Under the pieces are notes generated by a model, which made no database searches, was not told where the DNA came from, and saw only the letters and a program-made list of their open reading frames with translations. A DNA stretch of 53,651 nucleotides from NCBI GenBank assembly GCA_039916485.1, contig JBDSLH010000005.1, positions 1 through 53,651 of the forward strand. The letters run 5' to 3'. Every line of letters begins with the position of its first letter. Position 1 is the stretch's first letter. Made by a program: the position numbers and the translations under genes. Of this stretch, positions 50,677 to 53,651 are shown piece after piece. Origin of the DNA: JAPUDQ01 sp039916485 (GTDB lineage: Bacteria; Patescibacteriota; Saccharimonadia; Saccharimonadales; Saccharimonadaceae).

Positions 50677-50701
50677 AATCGCCCCAGTGTGAGGGGCGAT
50701 T
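50677..50701 (-). terminator. Candidate terminator after the Spy-like gene
   Basis: AATCGCCCC pairs with GGGGCGATT, a 9-bp stem with a 7-nt loop. On minus it is followed by TTGGTATTAT, which is only partly T-rich. Confidence 0.6.
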
Positions 50702-50720
50702 GCTCTTGGTTTTATATCTA

Positions 50721-51266
50721 TTACTGCGTCTGGGACGAATTGTCCGTGCTGTCGTTTTGGTCGCGGTGCATACCATGACCACCGAACCCACCACGAGCAC
50801 CATGTCCATGGCCACCCATCAGTAAGTATCTGTACTGTGAATCAATGCCATTGTCACTGAACCACTTATCTAGTTCAGTTTTATGAGCTTGCATCGCTGC
50901 TTTTCGCTCATCAGAAGTTTTACCCTGCATGGTTTCACGATTGGTTTCTCGTTCTTTTTGCAGCTCGGTTCGCTTAGCATTGATCTTGTCGGCCTGTGCC
51001 TGAGTTATTTTGCCGTCCTTCACAAGTTGCGATACCTGAGTTTTTATCTCTGCTTCACGGTCCTCTTGCATCGCGGTTCGCTGTTCATCAAAGACAGATT
51101 GGACTTGTGATTTATCCAGGTTAAATTTTGATGCAATTGCATCAACGAGGCTCGACATTGGATGGGCTGAATCCGTTGTCGTAGCTGCGTTTACTACGCT
51201 TACTCCCGTAAGCCCCGCGGCGCTGATCGCAGTGATCGCACCTATTGCTGCTAAATGTCGTTTCAT
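50721..51266 (-). CDS. Exported Spy/DUF2680-like protein with His/Gly tail
   Basis: 181 residues. A signal peptide (~1-28) is followed by a helical, charge-rich region (~40-140): FNLDKSQVQSVFDEQR, QLVKDGKITQAQADKIN and KTELDKWFSDNGID. The tail (~150-175) is GGHGHGARGGFGGHGMHRD, likely metal-binding. Such proteins act as extracytoplasmic chaperones or metal sensors. AGGAG lies 6 nt before the start. Placed just upstream of the regulator/kinase pair, it may be its target or sensory partner. Confidence 0.8.
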   Translation of the reverse strand: MKRHLAAIGAITAISAAGLTGVSVVNAATTTDSAHPMSSLVDAIASKFNLDKSQVQSVFDEQRTAMQEDREAEIKTQVSQLVKDGKITQAQADKINAKRTELQKERETNRETMQGKTSDERKAAMQAHKTELDKWFSDNGIDSQYRYLLMGGHGHGARGGFGGHGMHRDQNDSTDNSSQTQ

Positions 51267-51342
51267 TGTATTCTCCTATATTCTTGCTTATTTGTAGCTA
51301 CGCGTCCGTAGTACCTCCTAAGATACAGAGCTAGATTGAGAG

Positions 51343-51681
51343 TTACCTGAGATTTTGTGTAGTTCTTTGTTGGAGTAAAGAGAATGGGACTACGCCCACT
51401 AATGCAACCGACCCTACTGCACGACTATGCATCATGCTCTTTTGTGTGGCATCTTTTTCCAAAATGTCATTGGCAATTCTGCCTGATTCACGTAGCGCAG
51501 AATTTGGCTTCACATGTGTTATCGCAATATCTCCATAAACCTCAAACAGTTCAGGATTTGAGGCTAATGTGGCTGCTTCAGGTGGAGCGACAGCCACAAC
51601 CTCTGAAACGATACCATCCAGCTCAACAGCCGCACCTACGACCATAATATCGACTGGATCAATTGTTCTTCTCTCGCTCAT
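51343..51681 (-). CDS. Unknown small protein
   Basis: 112 residues, no signal peptide. The N-terminal half is Val/Ala-rich (MVVGAAVELDGIVSEVVAVA). A weakly hydrophobic stretch near residue 90 (VGSVALVGVVPFSLL) could be a single helix. AAAGGA lies 7 nt before the ATG. It is 76 nt upstream of the Spy-like gene on the same strand. No family is recognised. Confidence 0.6.
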   Translation of the reverse strand: MSERRTIDPVDIMVVGAAVELDGIVSEVVAVAPPEAATLASNPELFEVYGDIAITHVKPNSALRESGRIANDILEKDATQKSMMHSRAVGSVALVGVVPFSLLQQRTTQNLR

Positions 51682-51708
51682 TAATTTCCTTTAATCACGT
51701 TAATACTC

Positions 51709-51753
51709 CTACCAAAGAAAAGCGATCACCTCGTGATCGACTTTCTTTGGTAG
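51709..51753 (-). terminator. Terminator hairpin that includes the tRNA(CAU) 3' end
   Basis: 51709-51729 pairs with 51733-51753, 19 of 21 positions, with a 3-nt loop. The arm at 51748-51753 is the tRNA CCA, discriminator and two acceptor bases. The transcript ends in a T-rich arm (TTTTCTTTGG). Confidence 0.8.
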
Positions 51754-51824
51754 CACCAGGTGGATCCGAACCACCGACCTCAGGCTTATGAGTCCTGCGC
51801 TCTAACCAACTGAGCTATGGTGCC
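51748..51824 (-). tRNA. tRNA with CAU anticodon (Met elongator, or Ile2)
   Basis: 77 nt including CCA. Acceptor GGCACCA/TGGTGCT (G1-U72 wobble), D stem GCTC/GAGC, anticodon stem CAGGA/GCCTG with an A31-G39 mismatch, loop CTCATAA, T arm GGTGG-TTCGGAT-CCACC, discriminator A. It lacks the initiator GGG/CCC stem. A4-U69 does not match the lysidine identity C4-G69, so elongator Met is favoured, as inference. Confidence 0.88.
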
Positions 51825-51917
51825 CTACTGCTCTTTTCCCGTCAACAGGAAACAGAACATGCATGATTGTAACAGATCTGACGGTACATTTCCAGGACGA
51901 TGCCGTTGGTATATCAA

Positions 51918-52055
51918 CTAGAAATCTGTGTCGAAATCTGCAAGTGCAAGTTCACGACGTGAGATCAATGACTGGAGCTCGTTAGAACTGCGTATTCGAT
52001 TCCAGGTATCTAAAATAGCTAACGTTAATTTGCTTTCTGCTTGTTGCTTTGTCAT
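51918..52055 (-). CDS. Overlooked 45-residue protein with strong promoter
   Basis: The ATG at 52055 gives 45 codons to TAG 51918. The ribosome-binding site AGGAAG lies 6 nt upstream. The protein is helical and charged, starting MTKQQAESKLTLAILDTWNR and ending in the acidic ADFDTDF. It has no membrane segment or known family. Its consensus promoter points away from the redox operon on the other strand. The sequence from here to the tRNA (51825-51917) shows nothing else. Confidence 0.72.
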   Translation of the reverse strand: MTKQQAESKLTLAILDTWNRIRSSNELQSLISRRELALADFDTDF

Positions 52056-52092
52056 GGTGGACTTCCTGTTTGTTTTTTTGGGTTATGTACAC

Positions 52093-52121
52093 ATCATAGC
52101 AAATAACTTATGCTTTGTCAA
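52093..52121 (-). promoter_or_regulatory. Consensus promoter of the 45-aa gene
   Basis: On minus, TTGACA (52116-52121), a 17-nt spacer and TATGAT (52093-52098), with an upstream TG for an extended -10. It is among the best sigma-70-type promoters in the window. Confidence 0.85.
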
Positions 52122-52139
52122 GTATTAGACACAAACATT

Positions 52140-52169
52140 TTGACTTACAGGGGTAACCTGTGGTATAAG
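52140..52169 (+). promoter_or_regulatory. Promoter with a palindrome centred in its spacer
   Basis: TTGACT (52140-52145), an 18-nt spacer and TATAAG (52164-52169). The inverted repeat ACAGG-N5-CCTGT (52147-52161) is almost exactly centred in the spacer. A protein bound there would block or twist the promoter, as MerR or CsoR-type metal or redox regulators do. Confidence 0.7.
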
Positions 52170-52198
52170 TAACCATAAGAAAAGGAAAAACAAAAAAC

Positions 52199-52939
52199 AT
52201 GTTCGCCTCCTACCAAGACACAATTGCACTCGGACTGCCTACTGGATTGTTATTAGTAGCATTCTTAGCTGTGTTGCATGCTTCGTTCCAAGTTGCTAGC
52301 AGTGTTTTAACGTTACTGAGCGGACACAGCTTTGTCCATAGCAAAGCACGCCATCGACTCACGTCACTCAATCTTGCCTACATAGCCGGAGTCTTCCTCG
52401 CAACCAGTTTACTTATCGCTGGGCTCACCTCGGCTTTTGTCTTGTGGTTACCGTATGACGTCATACATAGTCTGTGGCTTATCCTGATTGGGATCGCTGT
52501 CATAGTCGGGATCGTGACAATGTTCTTTTACTACCGTAGAGGAAAAGGAACCAAACTCTGGATCCCAAGAAGTTTTGCGCTATACCTCGAATCACGTGCT
52601 AAAAGTACGAAAAATGTGATTGAAGCTGCAACACTGGGAGTCGTCAGCGTATTCGCTGAGCTTCCCTTCACGGCAGTTTTTATCGTTGCCACATCGCTTG
52701 TCCTGGCAAACTCAGTCGCGCTCGATGACCACCTGGTCATAGTCGGGCTGTATTCGCTGATTGTGGTATTCCCCCTACTCGTGATTGCATCTCTCCTGTC
52801 CGCTGGACATAAACTGAGTCACATTCAGCGATGGCGCGAATCAAACAAACATTTCTTACAATTCGTTTCTGGAGTTGGACTACTGGTCGTTGCTATCTTT
52901 ATCTGGGTAAACTATATCTTACAAGGAAGCACGCTATGA
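52199..52939 (+). CDS. Six-helix membrane protein, first gene of the redox operon
   Basis: 246 residues with about six membrane helices. Polar loops lie at ~40-55 (GHSFVHSKARHRL) and ~110-135. Helix pattern and neighbours recall the DsbD/CcdA or GAP-like class of small redox-linked membrane proteins, but no CxxC-type cysteines are present, so thiol transfer is unlikely. The family is uncertain. The stop overlaps the next ATG by 4 nt. AAAAGGAAAA lies before the start. Confidence 0.65.
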   Translation: MFASYQDTIALGLPTGLLLVAFLAVLHASFQVASSVLTLLSGHSFVHSKARHRLTSLNLAYIAGVFLATSLLIAGLTSAFVLWLPYDVIHSLWLILIGIAVIVGIVTMFFYYRRGKGTKLWIPRSFALYLESRAKSTKNVIEAATLGVVSVFAELPFTAVFIVATSLVLANSVALDDHLVIVGLYSLIVVFPLLVIASLLSAGHKLSHIQRWRESNKHFLQFVSGVGLLVVAIFIWVNYILQGSTL

Positions 52940-53211
52940 GTGCGTACGTGGTGAAAAAACAAACCCATGATAGTGAACTATTTGATCCTGTTCGTCTCCA
53001 TAGTAGTATCCTGCGTGCTTGTATGTCAGTGCGTGCATTTGAGGGTGAAGCTCATGAAATTGCTGAGCGAGTATGCAAACATGTTATCGATTGGCTAGAA
53101 GCAAAAACCGAGGTAAGCTCCGATGACATTCGCCGAATTTGTAGCAAGCATCTTGCTGTCTATCACTCAGAAGCAGCATATATGTACGAGCAAGAAGGAC
53201 TTATTCTCTAA
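52936..53211 (+). CDS. Stand-alone ATP-cone domain protein
   Basis: 91 residues. YVVKKQTHDSELFDPVRLHSSI, then SVRAFEGEAHEIAERVCKHV and SDDIRRICSKHL. The layout matches the ATP-cone (PF03477), the nucleotide-sensing domain of NrdR and ribonucleotide reductases, but no zinc ribbon or reductase domain is attached. The start ATG 52936 overlaps the previous stop. A strong A-rich ribosome-binding region (AAAAAGGAAAAACAACC) precedes the next gene. It may be a nucleotide-responsive regulator of its neighbours. Confidence 0.85.
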   Translation: MSAYVVKKQTHDSELFDPVRLHSSILRACMSVRAFEGEAHEIAERVCKHVIDWLEAKTEVSSDDIRRICSKHLAVYHSEAAYMYEQEGLIL

Positions 53212-53226
53212 AAAGGAAAAACAACC

Positions 53227-53651
53227 ATGGTAAAACAGCAATATGACTTTGACCTCATCGTAATCGGCTCCGGAGCCGGTGGCAGCGTTGCTGCTGATAT
53301 TGTGTCCCGAGCTGGCCAACGCGTGGCCATCATCGAAGCAGATGCTCTCGGTGGCGAATGCCCAAATTATGGCTGTGTTCCGAGCAAAGCACTCTTGCAC
53401 GTTGCAAATGTCTACGACTCTGCACGTGAAGCAAAAAAGTTAGGTCTCCGACTGACCGCCATGGGTTACAACTACCCATCGATCAAAGCCTGGAAAGACC
53501 AAGCCATCAAACGTACTGGCACTCATAGCATCGAGAAATACTATCGTTCACTTGGTATAAAACTTTTCCAAGGCACTGCCCACTTCCTCAGCCCACATGA
53601 GATTACCGTTAACCGCCGTCACATCAGCAGCAAACAATTTTTGATTGCAAC
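53227..53651 (+). CDS. Pyridine-nucleotide disulfide oxidoreductase (5' part)
   Basis: First 141 residues; the gene runs off the window. The FAD-binding fold opens with DLIVIGSGAGGSVAADIVSR, then the redox-active disulfide in GGECPNYGCVPSKALL. This arrangement fits dihydrolipoamide dehydrogenase or mercuric reductase. The N-terminal heavy-metal domain of many mercuric reductases is absent. Third gene of the operon, 15 nt after the ATP-cone gene. Confidence 0.92.
   Translation, partial: MVKQQYDFDLIVIGSGAGGSVAADIVSRAGQRVAIIEADALGGECPNYGCVPSKALLHVANVYDSAREAKKLGLRLTAMGYNYPSIKAWKDQAIKRTGTHSIEKYYRSLGIKLFQGTAHFLSPHEITVNRRHISSKQFLIA

Overview
The window looks like a chromosome segment of a Candidate Phyla Radiation bacterium, most likely a Saccharibacterium (TM7). 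This is an inference from gene content: a type IV pilus locus with no secretin, ComEC, RuvABC/RecA/RecX, Tat, MurJ, a two-component system, heat-shock genes under HrcA/CIRCE control, very short intergenic gaps, TGA read as stop, and many small surface or membrane proteins. I cannot confirm the lineage without a database. The base composition looks mid-GC and even. I see no phage, IS element, CRISPR array, rRNA or origin.

Layout. 1-2.3 kb (minus): RNase Y (3' end outside the window), then tsaB and tsaE for t6A tRNA modification. 2.3-11.6 kb (plus): a type IV pilus operon, pilB-pilC, four minor pseudopilins, a separately promoted major pilin with its own terminator, then pilM-N-O and a small PilP-like protein. 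11.6-14.6 kb: a PRC-barrel protein, the recA-(106 aa)-recX operon and an orphan pilin divergent from recA. 14.6-24.6 kb (mostly minus): a PH-domain membrane protein, ruvB-aldo/keto reductase-ruvA, ruvC, a large lamin-tail-domain surface protein, yebC, comEC, rsgA, an ArsC-like phosphatase (plus) and a CMP/guanine-deaminase-type enzyme. Pilus, ComEC, RecA and Ruv together suggest DNA uptake and recombination.

24.7-28.1 kb: tRNA-Lys, a membrane protein, and a RimK/retropepsin pair divergent from a cyanophycin-synthetase-like ATP-grasp enzyme, with an overlooked 50-aa gene between them. 28.1-40 kb: dnaJ, FKBP, dnaK, grpE, a new 42-aa peptide and hrcA. Four CIRCE elements lie at three promoters. 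The cluster is interrupted between dnaK and grpE by about 6.6 kb of surface-type genes: a peptidoglycan-binding protein, a degenerate Tat-like protein, an LAxTG-tailed protein, a beta-propeller and three phage-tail-fibre-like proteins. 40-53.7 kb: gmk, tatC, tatA (not previously delimited, 56 aa), lepA, murJ, ftsH, tilS, PAP2 phosphatase, a histidine kinase/response regulator pair with a Spy-like protein, tRNA(CAU), an overlooked 45-aa gene, and a plus-strand operon of a six-helix membrane protein, a lone ATP-cone and a pyridine-nucleotide disulfide reductase (cut by the window end).

The most pervasive regulatory signal is start codons lying 6-7 nt after a good -10 hexamer in at least 14 genes, which predicts leaderless mRNAs. 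Operon-internal genes instead use Shine-Dalgarno sequences or ATGA/TAATG overlaps. The best candidates for undescribed biology are the 11-residue-repeat peptide of the heat-shock operon, the tail-fibre/propeller island, the RimK-retropepsin-ATP-grasp cluster, the ATP-cone/reductase operon with a palindrome centred in its promoter, and terminator hairpins that swallow the tRNA 3' CCA.
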